Shown here: one piece after another, positions 7,961 to 18,200 of the stretch
How the letters are laid out: every line of letters starts with the position of its first letter
Numbering within the stretch: the stretch's first letter is position 1
Assembly: GCF_009720865.1 (NCBI RefSeq)
Contig: NZ_WNLA01000026.1
Coordinates: 1 to 64,000, forward strand
Source: Pseudoduganella ginsengisoli
Lineage (GTDB): Bacteria > Pseudomonadota > Gammaproteobacteria > Burkholderiales > Burkholderiaceae_D
Reading direction: 5' to 3'
Length of the DNA: 64,000 bases
Translations under genes and position numbers: made by a program
Notes under the pieces: model-generated
What the model was told of the DNA's origin: nothing
Seen by the model: the letters and a program-made list of their open reading frames with translations, nothing else
The model's database searches: none

Positions 7961-9253
7961 ATGCCTTTTTCCTCCTTAAAAAAAAGAATAGGCTTGAAGC
8001 TGAATTTGAACGATCCCCGCTGGGGCTCGGATAACAAGGACGGCAACAAGCAGGCCCAAGAAGGCAAGAAGCCCGATGGTCCTCCCGACCTCGACCAATT
8101 GTGGCGCGACTTCAACCAGCGCCTGAACAGCATGTTTGGCAACCGTAACCGCAATGGCGGTGGCGGCGGTGGTGGCAATGGCGGCGGCAGCGACATGCGC
8201 GGCGCCGGCATTACCGTGGGCGCTGTGGCGGCCGTGGCTGGCCTGATCTGGCTGGCCAGCGGTGCATTCATTGTGCAGGAAGGCCAGACCGGCGTGATTT
8301 TCACGTTCGGCGAATACAGCCATTCGACCGGCCCCGGTTTCAACTGGCGCTGGCCGTATCCATTCCAGCGCGATGACATCGTCAACCTGTCGCAAGTGCG
8401 GACCGTGGAAGTAGGGTATCGCGGCAGCGTGCGCAACAAGCAGGCGCGTGAATCGCTGATGCTGACGGACGATGAAAACATCATCGACATCCAGTTTGCC
8501 GTGCAATACAAGCTCAAGGATGCCGTGCAGTGGCTGACCATCAATGCCGAACCGGCTGAAACCGTGCGCCAGGTCGCGGAAACTGCGATCCGCGAAGTGG
8601 TGGGCCGCAGCAAGATGGACTTCGTCCTGTATGAAGGCCGTGAAAAAGTCGCGTATGACACGCAGCGCCTGATGCAAGCCATCCTCGACAGCTATAAGGT
8701 CGGTGCGCAAATCACCAACGTGACGATGCAGGGCGTGCAGCCGCCGGAGCAGGTGCAGGCGGCGTTTGACGATGCCGTCAAAGCCAGCCAGGACCGCGAG
8801 CGCCTGAAAAATGAAGGCCAGGCGTATGCCAATGACGTCATTCCGAAAGCGCGCGGCCTGGCGTCGCGCCTGACGCAGGAAGCGGAAGCGTACCGTTCGC
8901 AAGTGGTGGAAGTGGCCGAAGGTAATGCGGCCCGCTTCAAATCCGTGCTCAATGAATACCAGAAAGCCCCGGTCGTCACGCGCGACCGCATGTACCTGGA
9001 CACCATGCAGCAAATCTTTTCGTCCACCAGTAAAGTCATGGTGGATTCCCGCAGTGGCAGCAACCTGCTGTATTTGCCGATGGATAAGCTGATTGCCCAG
9101 GCTGCGGCGCAGGATGTGGCGAAAGCCAATACCACGCCGCCTCCGCCGCAAGCGATCATGCTGCCGCCGGAAAGCATGCCGCAGGTTGAAATTTCCAGCC
9201 GCGCGCGCGACAGCCGTTCGCGTGACGCTTCGCGTGAGCGGGAGGGCCGTTAA
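7961..9253 (+). CDS. hflK: FtsH protease modulator HflK
   Basis: HflK pairs with HflC in the SPFH complex that encloses and modulates the membrane protease FtsH. The 430-aa protein has a polar N-terminus with a glycine-rich run (about residues 64-76), one transmembrane helix at about 85-105, then the band-7/SPFH domain (FIVQEGQTGVIFTFGEY onward) and a coiled-coil-rich C-terminal part. The stop TAA shares its last base with the hflC ATG, indicating tight coupling. Confidence 0.96.
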   Translation: MPFSSLKKRIGLKLNLNDPRWGSDNKDGNKQAQEGKKPDGPPDLDQLWRDFNQRLNSMFGNRNRNGGGGGGGNGGGSDMRGAGITVGAVAAVAGLIWLASGAFIVQEGQTGVIFTFGEYSHSTGPGFNWRWPYPFQRDDIVNLSQVRTVEVGYRGSVRNKQARESLMLTDDENIIDIQFAVQYKLKDAVQWLTINAEPAETVRQVAETAIREVVGRSKMDFVLYEGREKVAYDTQRLMQAILDSYKVGAQITNVTMQGVQPPEQVQAAFDDAVKASQDRERLKNEGQAYANDVIPKARGLASRLTQEAEAYRSQVVEVAEGNAARFKSVLNEYQKAPVVTRDRMYLDTMQQIFSSTSKVMVDSRSGSNLLYLPMDKLIAQAAAQDVAKANTTPPPPQAIMLPPESMPQVEISSRARDSRSRDASREREGR

Positions 9254-10131
9254 TGAATCGTTTGATTACCATCCTGGTCACCGGGTTTGTCGCATTGATG
9301 GTGCTGTCGTCGACCGTGTTCGTGGTTGACCAGCGCCGCTATGCCATCGTGTTTGCGCTGGGCAGCGTGAAGGAAGTGATTTCGTCGCCGGGCCTGCACT
9401 TCAAATTGCCGCCGCCATTCCAGAATGTGATTTACCTGGACAAGCGCATCATGACCATTGATTCGCCGGATGCCGACCGTTTCATTACGGCGGAAAAGAT
9501 GAATATCCTGGTCGATGCATTCGTCAAATGGCGCATCGCGGAACCGCGCCTGTATTTCGTCAGCTTTGGCGGCGATGAAGGCCGTGCCCGCGACCGCATG
9601 TCGCAAATCGTGAAGGCTGCCATGAACGATGAAATCACCAAGCGCACCGTGCGCGAAGTGATTTCCGGCCAGCGCGGCGCCGTGATGGAGGCCATTCGTG
9701 CCAAGGTTGTCAAAGAAGCCAAGCAAATCGGCGTCGATATCGTCGACGTACGCCTGAAGCGCGTGGATTATGTTGAGCAGATTAACAACTCCGTGTATGA
9801 GCGCATGAAGGCCGAGCGCACGCGCGTGGCCAACGAATTGCGTTCGACGGGTGCGGCCGAGTCCGAGAAAATCCGTGCCGATGCGGACAGGCAGCGCACC
9901 GTGATCCTGGCGGAAGCGTACAAGGAAGCGGAGAGCATGAAAGGCGAGGGCGACGCAAAAGCCAGCCAGATTTACGCCGACGCGTTTGGCCGCAATCCTG
10001 AGTTCTACAAGTTCTACCGTTCGCTGGAAGCGTACCGCAGTTCATTCAAGAACCGCAGCGACGTGCTGGTGGTAGATCCGAATTCGGAATTCTTCAAGTA
10101 CTTCAAGGGTAACGGCCCGGCCGGGAAATAA
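9253..10131 (+). CDS. hflC: FtsH protease modulator HflC
   Basis: This is the HflC subunit of the HflKC complex. The 292-aa product has an N-terminal membrane helix (LITILVTGFVALMVLSSTVF), the band-7 domain starting at VVDQRRYAIVFALG, and a helical region ERMKAERTRVANELR that is characteristic of the family. It is the last gene of the hfq-hflX-hflKC unit; a strong terminator follows at 10146-10173. Confidence 0.96.
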   Translation: MNRLITILVTGFVALMVLSSTVFVVDQRRYAIVFALGSVKEVISSPGLHFKLPPPFQNVIYLDKRIMTIDSPDADRFITAEKMNILVDAFVKWRIAEPRLYFVSFGGDEGRARDRMSQIVKAAMNDEITKRTVREVISGQRGAVMEAIRAKVVKEAKQIGVDIVDVRLKRVDYVEQINNSVYERMKAERTRVANELRSTGAAESEKIRADADRQRTVILAEAYKEAESMKGEGDAKASQIYADAFGRNPEFYKFYRSLEAYRSSFKNRSDVLVVDPNSEFFKYFKGNGPAGK

Positions 10132-10145
10132 ACCCCTCCCCATGA

Positions 10146-10173
10146 AACGCCGCCTCCGGGCGGCGTTGTCTTT
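10146..10173 (+). terminator. Rho-independent terminator after hflC
   Basis: A 9-bp perfect stem (AACGCCGCC / GGCGGCGTT, 10146-10154 and 10159-10167) with a TCCG tetraloop is followed by a T-rich stretch (GTCTTT). It separates the hfq-hflX-hflKC operon from hisZ. Confidence 0.8.
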
Positions 10174-10285
10174 CCGGCTTTCATTTCCAAAAATACCGTT
10201 TTTCGCGTACAATATGCGGTTCGGTCATTCCTTTTCCGAGCGGCGCCGGCAGGCGCGTTGACGTTCTTTTACGATATTTCTCTCC

Positions 10286-11446
10286 ATGCCGAATTGGCTA
10301 TTGCCTGAACATATTGCGGACGTATTGCCGTCCGAAGCGCGCAAAATCGAAGAATTGCGCCGCCTGATGCTGGACAACTTCCGCCGCTATGGCTACGAAC
10401 TGGTCATGCCGCCGCTGCTCGAGTACGTCGAGTCGCTGATGACCGGCGCCGGCCAGGATGTTGAACTGCGCACTTTTAAACTGGTTGACCAGATTTCCGG
10501 CCGCATGCTGGGCCTGCGCGCCGACATGACCACGCAAGTGGCCCGTATCGATGCGCACTTGCTGAACCGTCATTCCGTGACGCGCCTGTGCTATGCGGGC
10601 AGCGTGCTGCATACCCGTCCGTCGGGCTTGCATACGACGCGCGAGCCGCTGCAGATCGGCGCCGAGATTTACGGCCATGCCGGCCTGGAAGCCGATGCGG
10701 AAATCCAGGAACTGGCGCTGGCGTCGCTGGCGCTGGCCAATTTCACGGACGTGCGCCTGGATTTGTCGCACGTGGGCGTGCTGCGCGCCATCATTGCGGA
10801 ATGCCCGCAAGCGTCGAAAGACGAGGCAGCCTTGTCCACGCTGTTGCGCGGCAAGGATGTGCCGGGCCTGGAAGTGTTGACGGAAAATTATTCCCCGGTG
10901 GTGCGCGATGCATTGCGCGCGCTGCCGAACCTGTACGGCGACGTTGAAGTGCTGAAAAAAGCACGGCAAGTGTTGCCGGACGTGCCTGGCGTTGCCAAGG
11001 CGCTGGCCGAACTGGCCGCGCTGGCCGGCTCCGCCATTGGCCGTGCTGAAGTCGCCATCGACCTGGCCGACTTGCGCGGCTACCAGTACGAAAGCGGTGC
11101 GATGTTTGCGCTGTACGTGCCTGGCTTGCCCAACGCTGTGGCGCGCGGCGGCCGTTATGACCATGTCGGCGAAGCGTTTGGCCGGGCTCGTCCCGCCACC
11201 GGCTTCTCGATGGACTTGCGCGAACTGGCGCGCTTGCTGCCAACCGCGGAACGCAAGCATTCGATCCGCGCGCCGTGGGGCAATGCGCCTGAATTGAAGG
11301 AAAAAATTGCCGCGCTGCGCAAGGCCGGCGAAGTGGTGATCCAGAGCTTGCCGGGTCACAGCGAAGAACAGGACGAGTTCGAGTGCGACCGCGCGCTGGT
11401 GCTCGACGATAGTGGTAGCAACTGGATTCTTAAAAACTTAGGTTGA
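10286..11446 (+). CDS. hisZ: ATP phosphoribosyltransferase regulatory subunit HisZ
   Basis: HisZ is a histidyl-tRNA-synthetase paralogue without aminoacylation activity. It assembles with short-form HisG to make histidine-sensitive ATP phosphoribosyltransferase, the first step of histidine synthesis. The 386-aa protein keeps the HisRS-like fold (RRYGYELVMPPLLEYVESL, LGLRADMTTQVARI, ARGGRYDHVGEAFG) but lacks the C-terminal anticodon-binding domain. It lies immediately upstream of purA, a common betaproteobacterial pairing. A possible -10 (TACAAT, 10208-10213) precedes it with no convincing -35. Confidence 0.94.
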   Translation: MPNWLLPEHIADVLPSEARKIEELRRLMLDNFRRYGYELVMPPLLEYVESLMTGAGQDVELRTFKLVDQISGRMLGLRADMTTQVARIDAHLLNRHSVTRLCYAGSVLHTRPSGLHTTREPLQIGAEIYGHAGLEADAEIQELALASLALANFTDVRLDLSHVGVLRAIIAECPQASKDEAALSTLLRGKDVPGLEVLTENYSPVVRDALRALPNLYGDVEVLKKARQVLPDVPGVAKALAELAALAGSAIGRAEVAIDLADLRGYQYESGAMFALYVPGLPNAVARGGRYDHVGEAFGRARPATGFSMDLRELARLLPTAERKHSIRAPWGNAPELKEKIAALRKAGEVVIQSLPGHSEEQDEFECDRALVLDDSGSNWILKNLG

Positions 11447-11450
11447 TGTG

Positions 11451-12764
11451 ATGTCGAAAAAAAATATGGCAAAGAACGTGGTTGTCATCGGCACCCAATG
11501 GGGCGATGAAGGTAAGGGCAAGATCGTCGATTGGCTGACCGATCACGCCCAGGGCGTGGTGCGCTTCCAGGGCGGCCACAATGCCGGCCATACCTTGGTG
11601 ATCGGCGGCGTGAAAACCGCGCTGCAACTGATCCCTTCGGGCATCATGCGCCCGGGCGTGGCATGCTACATCGGTAACGGCGTGGTGCTGTCCGTGCCGG
11701 ACGTGCTGCGTGAAATCGACAAGCTGGAAGCTGCCGGCGTCGAAGTGGCCAACCGCCTGAAAATTTCCGAAGCGTGCCCGGTCATCCTGCCTTACCACAC
11801 CGCGCTGGACGCGGCCCGTGAAGCGGCCCGTGGCGCCGCCAAGATCGGCACCACCGGCAAAGGCATCGGCCCTGCGTACGAAGACAAAGTCGCGCGCCGC
11901 GCGATCCGCGTGGCCGACTTGCTGAACGCCGAGCGTTTCGCGGAAAAGCTGAAAGAAAACCTGGACTACCACAACTACGTGCTGGAAAACTATTTGAAAG
12001 CGCCGAAAGTGGATTACCAGAAGACCCTGGACGATGCGCTGGCTTACGTGCCGCGCCTGCGTCCGATGGTGTCGGACGTGTCGTCCGACCTGCACAAGAC
12101 CTTTAAAGCCGGCGGCAACCTGCTGTTCGAAGGCGCACAAGGTTCGCTGCTGGACATCGACCACGGCACCTACCCGTTCGTGACGTCGTCGAACTGCGTG
12201 GCCGGCAATGCCGCCGCAGGCGCCGGCGTGGGTCCAGGCATGCTGCACTACATCCTGGGTATCACCAAGGCGTACACCACCCGCGTGGGTTCCGGTCCGT
12301 TCCCATCGGAACTGCCGACCGATGCCGGCGTGGGCCACCACCTGTCGTCCGTTGGCCATGAATTCGGCACCGTGACGGGCCGTGCCCGCCGCTGCGGCTG
12401 GTTCGACGCCGCGCTGCTGCGCCGCTCGACCCAGATCAACGGCGTGTCCGGCATGTGCATCACCAAGCTGGACGTGATGGACGGCCTGGAAACCATCAAA
12501 ATCTGCACCGGCTACACGCTGGACGGCCGCACCGTGGACATCTTCCCGGTCGGCGCAGAAGACGCAGCTCGCTGCCAGCCTATCTACGAAGAGATGCCAG
12601 GCTGGACCGAGAGCACCGTTGGCGCCAAATCGCTGGCGGCGCTGCCTGCAAACGCGCGCGCTTACATCAAGCGTATCGAAGAACTGGTTGGCGTTCCAGT
12701 TGACATGGTTTCGACCGGCCCGGACCGCGAAGAAACCATCGTGCTGCGCCATCCTTACGAATAA
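11451..12764 (+). CDS. purA: Adenylosuccinate synthetase
   Basis: PurA condenses IMP and aspartate with GTP to adenylosuccinate, the first committed step to AMP. The 437-aa protein shows the P-loop signature GTQWGDEGKGKIVDWL, the catalytic His in GGHNAGHT, the GKGIGPAYEDK loop and the C-terminal VSTGPDREETI. ATG at 11451 is preferred; a GTG one codon upstream (11448) is also in frame, only one base after the hisZ stop. The gene is translationally coupled to hisZ and followed by a phosphoribosyltransferase. Confidence 0.96.
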   Translation: MSKKNMAKNVVVIGTQWGDEGKGKIVDWLTDHAQGVVRFQGGHNAGHTLVIGGVKTALQLIPSGIMRPGVACYIGNGVVLSVPDVLREIDKLEAAGVEVANRLKISEACPVILPYHTALDAAREAARGAAKIGTTGKGIGPAYEDKVARRAIRVADLLNAERFAEKLKENLDYHNYVLENYLKAPKVDYQKTLDDALAYVPRLRPMVSDVSSDLHKTFKAGGNLLFEGAQGSLLDIDHGTYPFVTSSNCVAGNAAAGAGVGPGMLHYILGITKAYTTRVGSGPFPSELPTDAGVGHHLSSVGHEFGTVTGRARRCGWFDAALLRRSTQINGVSGMCITKLDVMDGLETIKICTGYTLDGRTVDIFPVGAEDAARCQPIYEEMPGWTESTVGAKSLAALPANARAYIKRIEELVGVPVDMVSTGPDREETIVLRHPYE

Positions 12765-12778
12765 GGACCGAAAACACA

Positions 12779-13324
12779 ATGAGCACCCCTCCCTCCGACG
12801 ACAAGCACCTGTGGGTGTCCTGGGACGAATACAACCGCCTGGTAGAGCGCCTTGCTCTGAAGGTGTATGAATCTGGTTGGAAATTCGATATGGTTCTGTG
12901 CCTGGCGCGCGGCGGCGTGCGTCCTGGCGACGTGTTCTCGCGTATCTTCGACGTACCGCTGGCTATCTTGTCGACCAGCTCGTACCGCGCCGACAAAGGC
13001 ACCGTACAGGGCGACCTGGACATCGCCAAGTACATGACGATGACCCGTGGTCCGCTGTCGGGCAAGATCCTGCTGGTCGATGACCTGGCGGATTCCGGCG
13101 TGACCCTGATGAAGGTGGTGGACCACGTCAAGGCCAACTTCGAAGGCGTGACGGAAGTGAAAACCGCAGTGATCTGGACCAAAGGTTCGTCGGCCTTCAA
13201 GCCTGACTACCAGATGCAGGAACTGCCGCACAACCCATGGATCCACCAGCCGTTCGAAGACTACGACGGCATCCGCCCGCACCAGCTGGCGGCATGGATC
13301 AAGAAGGGCGAAGCTGCGAAGTAA
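12779..13324 (+). CDS. Phosphoribosyltransferase family protein
   Basis: The 181-aa type I PRTase has the 13-residue PRPP-binding motif ILLVDDLADSGVT at residues 97-109 and an N-terminal segment MVLCLARGGVRPGD typical of xanthine/hypoxanthine-guanine PRTases. It is 14 bases downstream of purA and ends with a terminator, so it is the last gene of a hisZ-purA-PRTase operon. Purine salvage is the likely role; the exact base specificity cannot be read from sequence. Confidence 0.88.
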   Translation: MSTPPSDDKHLWVSWDEYNRLVERLALKVYESGWKFDMVLCLARGGVRPGDVFSRIFDVPLAILSTSSYRADKGTVQGDLDIAKYMTMTRGPLSGKILLVDDLADSGVTLMKVVDHVKANFEGVTEVKTAVIWTKGSSAFKPDYQMQELPHNPWIHQPFEDYDGIRPHQLAAWIKKGEAAK

Positions 13325-13341
13325 TTTGCGGATGAGCGAAG

Positions 13342-13367
13342 AAAGCGGGCTGCGGCCCGCTTTTTTT
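13342..13367 (+). terminator. Rho-independent terminator after the PRTase gene
   Basis: A 9-bp stem (AAAGCGGGC, 13342-13350; GCCCGCTTT, 13355-13363) with a TGCG loop runs into a seven-T tract. It ends the hisZ-purA-PRTase operon. Confidence 0.9.
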
Positions 13368-13386
13368 ACGCTGGTGATCCGGACAG

Positions 13387-13434
13387 AGCACGTTTGAGTA
13401 AGTTTGAGCACGTTTGAGCAGCGAGTTTGAGCAC
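13387..13434. repeat. Short degenerate tandem repeat, GTTTGAG(CAC) unit
   Basis: Four copies of a GTTTGAG core, mostly extended to GTTTGAGCAC, occur in 48 bases between the PRTase terminator and the MarC-family gene. Spacing is about 10-15 bases. No coding potential is evident, and the function is unknown. Confidence 0.7.
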
Positions 13435-13543
13435 TTTCGTGCGACAGGCGTGGCCAGGGCAGGGGCGCTGCCTCACGTCAAATGATTCCTCTGGGATACT
13501 CTCGTGGTGTAGACTGTATCATTCCGCCGAAAGCACGCTACCC

Positions 13544-14140
13544 ATGACCCAAGACTTCTTCCAGACATTCATCCTGCTGTTGCTCGTGACCGACCCATTC
13601 GGCAACGTGCCGTTATTCGCAACCGCGCTGGCCACGGTGCCACCGGCGCGCCGCCCGAAAATCGTCGTGCGGGAATGCCTGATTGCGTTTGTCGTGCTGC
13701 TGGTGTTCATGTTTTTTGGCAGCCATTTCCTTAAGGCGCTGAGCCTGTCTGAAGCATCGCTGCGCATTGCCGGCAGTGTGATCTTGCTGCTGATCGCGAT
13801 CCGCATGATTTTCCCGCATCCCGATGGCGTGCTCGGCCGTAGTGAAGGCGGCGAACCGTTCATCGTGCCGCTGGCCATTCCCGCGCTGGCCGGTCCCTCC
13901 GCGCTGGCGACTGTGCTGCTGTTTTCCCGTGAAAGCACGGGCGAAGTGGTGATCCACGTGGCGGCATTGGGCGCCGTGGTGATCGTGTGGCTGGCTGTCT
14001 TCCTCGGCGCCGAGCGCTTGCAGAAAGTACTGGGCCCGCAAGTCATGACGGCGTTTGAACGCTTGATGGGCTTGATCTTGGCAGCCATGTCGATTGAAAT
14101 GCTGCTGGGCGGCATCCGGGAATTCGTGAAGACGCTGTAA
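13544..14140 (+). CDS. MarC/YhgN family integral membrane protein
   Basis: The 198-aa polytopic protein has the MarC-family signature TDPFGNVPLFATAL in its first helix and about six hydrophobic segments. The second half contains IPALAGPSALATVLLFS, the repeat-related partner of the N-terminal motif. MarC-family proteins are inner-membrane proteins of uncertain transport function; the historical link to multiple antibiotic resistance was not supported. The ATG at 13544 was chosen because the family N-terminus (MTQDFFQTFILLLL) begins there. An in-frame GTG/TTG extension upstream would cover the tandem-repeat DNA. Confidence 0.88.
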   Translation: MTQDFFQTFILLLLVTDPFGNVPLFATALATVPPARRPKIVVRECLIAFVVLLVFMFFGSHFLKALSLSEASLRIAGSVILLLIAIRMIFPHPDGVLGRSEGGEPFIVPLAIPALAGPSALATVLLFSRESTGEVVIHVAALGAVVIVWLAVFLGAERLQKVLGPQVMTAFERLMGLILAAMSIEMLLGGIREFVKTL

Positions 14141-14210
14141 AAAGCGAAACGCAACAAATTTAGTAACCAGCTCGCCTGATGTCGGTTGGTAGGCTATTGT
14201 TATATTTGCA

Positions 14211-14699
14211 TTGCTTATTTTATCTAAGGAAAACTGTGCGTCATTTTATTGCTGTTGCTGCTTTATTTCCAGTGCCGCGCTGGCCAGCGAGCCGGCAGCT
14301 TGCTATGTGAACAGGGATCAGACGGGAGATTTTATCCCTGAAAAAGTCTTGCCTGTCCGCGCCAATACCGGCACTGGTGTACAAATACAGCGATTATTGA
14401 ATGACAATAAACGCGCGATCGTAAAATGCATTCAGCGCAATGTTGAGAGAGAGGGGTGGCCGGTAACCGGAGCGGCCATCAAATACGGTTTGCGTATTTC
14501 TGCCGAAGGCAAACTGGCGCAAGTTTCTGTTTTGAATTTCGTCGGCACAAACGATGCTTTATTAATGGCTTGCATAGGCAGGCTGGTGTGTGATTGGAAG
14601 TTGGACGGCGGTACGGAAAGCCAGGAGCAGTTGCTTGAGTTGCCAATCAACTTGACGGAGCTCGTCCAGGGCCGTTCCGATGACCGCCTCAGGCATTAA
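14211..14699 (+). CDS. Small secreted TonB-C-like protein, leader probably frame-disrupted
   Basis: The mature part (ASEPAACYVNRDQTG onward) ends in a domain like the TonB C-terminal fold (IKYGLRISAEGKLAQVSVLN ... ACIGRLVCDWKL). The in-frame start gives an unnatural Cys-rich leader (CASFYCCCCF). A better start exists in another frame: GTG at 14236, five bases after AAGGA, encodes VRHFIAVAALF. That would continue into ISSAALASEPA if one base were added back near 14260-14272. So either this copy carries a 1-base deletion or the assembly lost a base. The function is unknown. Confidence 0.6.
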   Translation: MLILSKENCASFYCCCCFISSAALASEPAACYVNRDQTGDFIPEKVLPVRANTGTGVQIQRLLNDNKRAIVKCIQRNVEREGWPVTGAAIKYGLRISAEGKLAQVSVLNFVGTNDALLMACIGRLVCDWKLDGGTESQEQLLELPINLTELVQGRSDDRLRH

Positions 14700-14728
14700 G
14701 CTGCCATTGGCCTAGGCAGCTTAATGCC
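14692..14728. terminator. Bidirectional terminator-like inverted repeat
   Basis: A 14-bp perfect inverted repeat (GGCATTAAGCTGCC, 14692-14705; its complement 14715-14728) with a 9-base loop lies between convergent genes. The upstream stop codon is inside the left arm. There is no T-tract on either side, so termination is inferred from position. Confidence 0.6.
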
Positions 14729-14768
14729 GCTTGGCTGGCGGGACTTGCGCGTACGCGTGCAGGCGCGG

Positions 14769-15191
14769 TCAATGCGGTCTGGCCTCTTCTTCTGCCAGTG
14801 GATCGGCATGCCGGTGTACCAGCAGCCATTGCCCATCCTTGCGCCGGAAGGTTTCCGTTACGCGCAAAGTCATCGCGACGGTTTCCGGTTTGCCGGCAAA
14901 CCGGACTTTCGCGTGCTGTAGCCCGGTCCAGAACGCCAAGTCGCCGCTGGCGGACATTTGTAAGACTTTGAATTTGCTTTCGCCGGATTCAAATGTCCTG
15001 GCGCCGCCGGCATTGGCCTCGTTGACTTCATCGGCGCCCTGTATCACGCCGCCTTTCGGACCAAAAAAAGTGGCTGGCGACGTGGTGGCCGAGATCGCCG
15101 CCAGCGGTGCAACATCGCCATTGACGTACGCGTCCGATGCGCGTTCACGTTCTTTCATGAAATGTTTGAAGTCATCCAGCTCCTTGCTCAT
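14769..15191 (-). CDS. SnoaL/NTF2-like (DUF4440-type) protein
   Basis: The 140-aa cytoplasmic protein has the NTF2-like cone fold pattern. An N-terminal helix (ERERASDAYVNGD) precedes TFFGPKGGVIQGADEV, and the final strand is FRRKDGQWLLVHRHAD, typical of SnoaL-like proteins. Such domains serve as small hydrolases, isomerases or binding modules, so no reaction can be assigned. The inner ATG (15191) is chosen over 15203 because GGAGG lies at the right distance before it and overlaps the upstream Met codon. It converges on the preceding gene across the 14692-14728 inverted repeat. Confidence 0.75.
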   Translation of the reverse strand: MSKELDDFKHFMKERERASDAYVNGDVAPLAAISATTSPATFFGPKGGVIQGADEVNEANAGGARTFESGESKFKVLQMSASGDLAFWTGLQHAKVRFAGKPETVAMTLRVTETFRRKDGQWLLVHRHADPLAEEEARPH

Positions 15192-15285
15192 CTGTGCCTC
15201 CATTGGGGAACATCGTCAACACAATGAGCATCCGCAGCAGATGCATCGATGTCTATGCGGTAGCGCACGCAACCGTCATCGCTGT

Positions 15286-18200
15286 TCAGCCATGCGATAA
15301 GTCCAGCGCATATTTTCCTGCCACCGACGACAGCGCCGCATACGCGCCGTCAAAGTCATACTGGTCCAGGCACCGTTGTATCGAGCGGGCGTCTTCCGCA
15401 CCAAAACTTGCCGTGAATTCATCACTGTGGCTGGCGAAGCAATCAACGGCATCGGAATCCATGCTGCGCATCAGCGCGGCCAGCTGTTGCAAGTCGGCTT
15501 GCCACTCCACGTGAGGGCGGCCGGCGACGTTGGCCGCCTTTTCCGGCGGATACCCGGCAACGATACCGTCGCACACCCTGGACAGTTCCCAGCGCAATTC
15601 ATGCAGGTAGCCTTCCGTTGCCGCCATCGTGGCCGGGTTATGCAACGCATGTTCTATATCGTCGGCAAGCTGCTGGACACGCTGCGCGCCCAGGCTGCCG
15701 GCCAGGCCGCGCAGTGTGTGGGCATGGCGTACCGCGCTGGTGGTATCGTGCTGTTGCAGCGCGGTTTCAATGCGGTGCGCCGCATCGCGCTGGCCGTCGG
15801 CGAAACGCCGCAGCAGCTTGGCCAGCAAGGCTTCGTTGCCGTTGACACTGGTCCGTGCGCGCGCCAGGTCTATGCCGGGCAGCACGGCAGGCACGGCTGG
15901 CGCGTGGCCAGCGCCGCGTGGTGGCGGCTGGTCCGCGCTGAGGAACGCGGACAGGCGCTGCGCCAGCATGCGGTACAGGTCGGCCGGAATCAGCGGCTTG
16001 CTGATATGGTCGTTAAACCCTTCTTCCTTGCAGCGCTGGCGCTCTTCATACATGGCGCTGGCTGTCATGGCAATCACAGGCAGGGCAGCATAGCTGGCGT
16101 CGGCGCGGATGTGTTTGGTGGCCGCGTGGCCATCCATGTCCGGCATTTGCAAATCCATCAAGACCAGCTGGTAATAATCGGGCGCATGCGCGTGCAGGCA
16201 TTCCAGCGCCAGCCGTCCATTGGCCGCCACGTCCACTTCAATGCCGCAGCGGGTCAGCAGCTCGATGGCGATTTGCTGGTTGATGTCGTTGTCTTCCGTC
16301 AGCAAAATGCGGACGCCTTCGAAGCGGGGTATCTGTCCCGCAGCGTGGTGCGATGCCGTACGGCGCGACGCCGTTGCGGGTGCCGTGTGCCGTGCCGTCT
16401 CAAACCACAGGTCGAATACAAAGCGGCTGCCCACGCCCGGCGTGCTTTCTGCGCGGATCGTGCCGCCCATCAGTTCAACCAGGTTTTTAGAAATACTCAA
16501 GCCCAGGCCCGTGCCGCCAAACCGGCGCGTGGTGGAGCCATCGGCTTGCGTGAACGCCTGGAACAGTTTGCCCAGCTGTTCCGCCGTCATGCCGATCCCC
16601 GTATCCCGCACGGCAAATTCCAGCCGCGTACGGCGCTGGTCAGCGCTGGATTCCAGCACGCGGATCGCCAGCTCGACTTCGCCCTCTGCCGTGAACTTGA
16701 TCGCATTGTTGAGCAGGTTGATCAATACTTGCCCCAGCCGCAGCGCATCGCCGTGCAAGTGGCGCGGCACGTCGGCCGGGACGTCGACGTGGCAGTCCAA
16801 CCCTTTGTCCACGGCGCGCCCGCCCGTGATGGCCGCCACGTGGGCGAGCGCGTCATCGAGGTCAAAGTCGGCAAGGTTGATATCGAGCTTGCCGGCTTCG
16901 ATTTTTGACGAGTCCAGGATGTCGTTGATGATGCCCAGCAGTGAATTGCCGGCGTTGTGGATTTTTTGCACGTAGTCGCGCTGCTTGGGCGACAAGTCCG
17001 TGCCCAGCGCCAGGTGTGACAGGCCAATCACGGCATTCATCGGCGTACGGATTTCATGGCTCATATTGGCCAGGAACATGGATTTGGCCTGCGTCGCTTC
17101 TTCGGCCTTGCCGCGCGCCGCCTGCGCTTCCTTGAACAGCAGCGCATTTTGCAGCGCCACGCCGATGTGGGCTGCAATGGTTTCCAGCAAGCGCTGGTCG
17201 TTGGCGTGATAAATGCGGCCGGGCCGGATGCTTTGCACGGACACGACCCCTTGCGCCACGCCGCCCGCCATGATGGGGACGCCGAGGTAAGAATACACTT
17301 CGCGCCCCACCATGGCGGCGCCCGGGCCGCTGCGGCGCGCTTCGCCATTGCCGGCCACCAGCAGGCTTTGTCCGGTGTCGATGATGGTGCTGGTCACGCC
17401 TTCGCCATAACGCAGCGGTGTTTCATCTTCGGCGTAGACGTAGGGGAAGTGGAACCAGCCGGACGCGCGGTCGAGCAGGGCGACATAGGCAATGTCGGCA
17501 TCGAACACGTCGCGCACCTGGCTGCCGACTGCCGCGATCAAGCCATCGAAGTCCAGCTTGCTGGCCAAATGCTGCGCCACCTGGTTGACGGTGGCCAGTT
17601 CGGCGCTGCGTTCGTCGGCTTCTTCTTTTTGCTGCACGACTTCCGCCGTGCGGGCCGCGATTTCCCTTTCAAACGTCTCGTGCAGCGCGGCCACCTGGCG
17701 CATGCGCCAGCGGTAAGCCGCATATAAAGTGCCGCCAAACAGCAGCGCCATGGCGCTGCGGAACCACCACGTCTGGTACCAGGCCGGCAGCACGTCGACG
17801 TCGATGGCCAGCATTTGTTCAGTCCACACGCCGGCGCGGTTGCTGCCCCGTACCTGCAGCGTGTAGTGGCCCGGCGCCAGGTTCGTGTACGACGCCAGGC
17901 GCCGGCTGGCGTCCGTGGCAATCCAGTCCTTGTCGAAACCGTCCAGGCGGTACGCGTAGCGGTTCAGTTCCGGCGCGCTGAAGTCGAGCGCGGAGAATTC
18001 AACGGCGAAACTGTTTGCGTCCGGCAGAATGGTCAACTGCGTACTGCCCGGCACTTGCTTACCGCCCACGCGGATATCGGCCGCCACCACGGGCGGACGC
18101 TGGCGCCATGGCTGCAAGCTTTCCGGCGCGATGACCGTCAAGCCCTCGGTACCGCCAAACAGCAATTCGCCCTCGGCCGTGACGGCGCCGGAATTATTCC

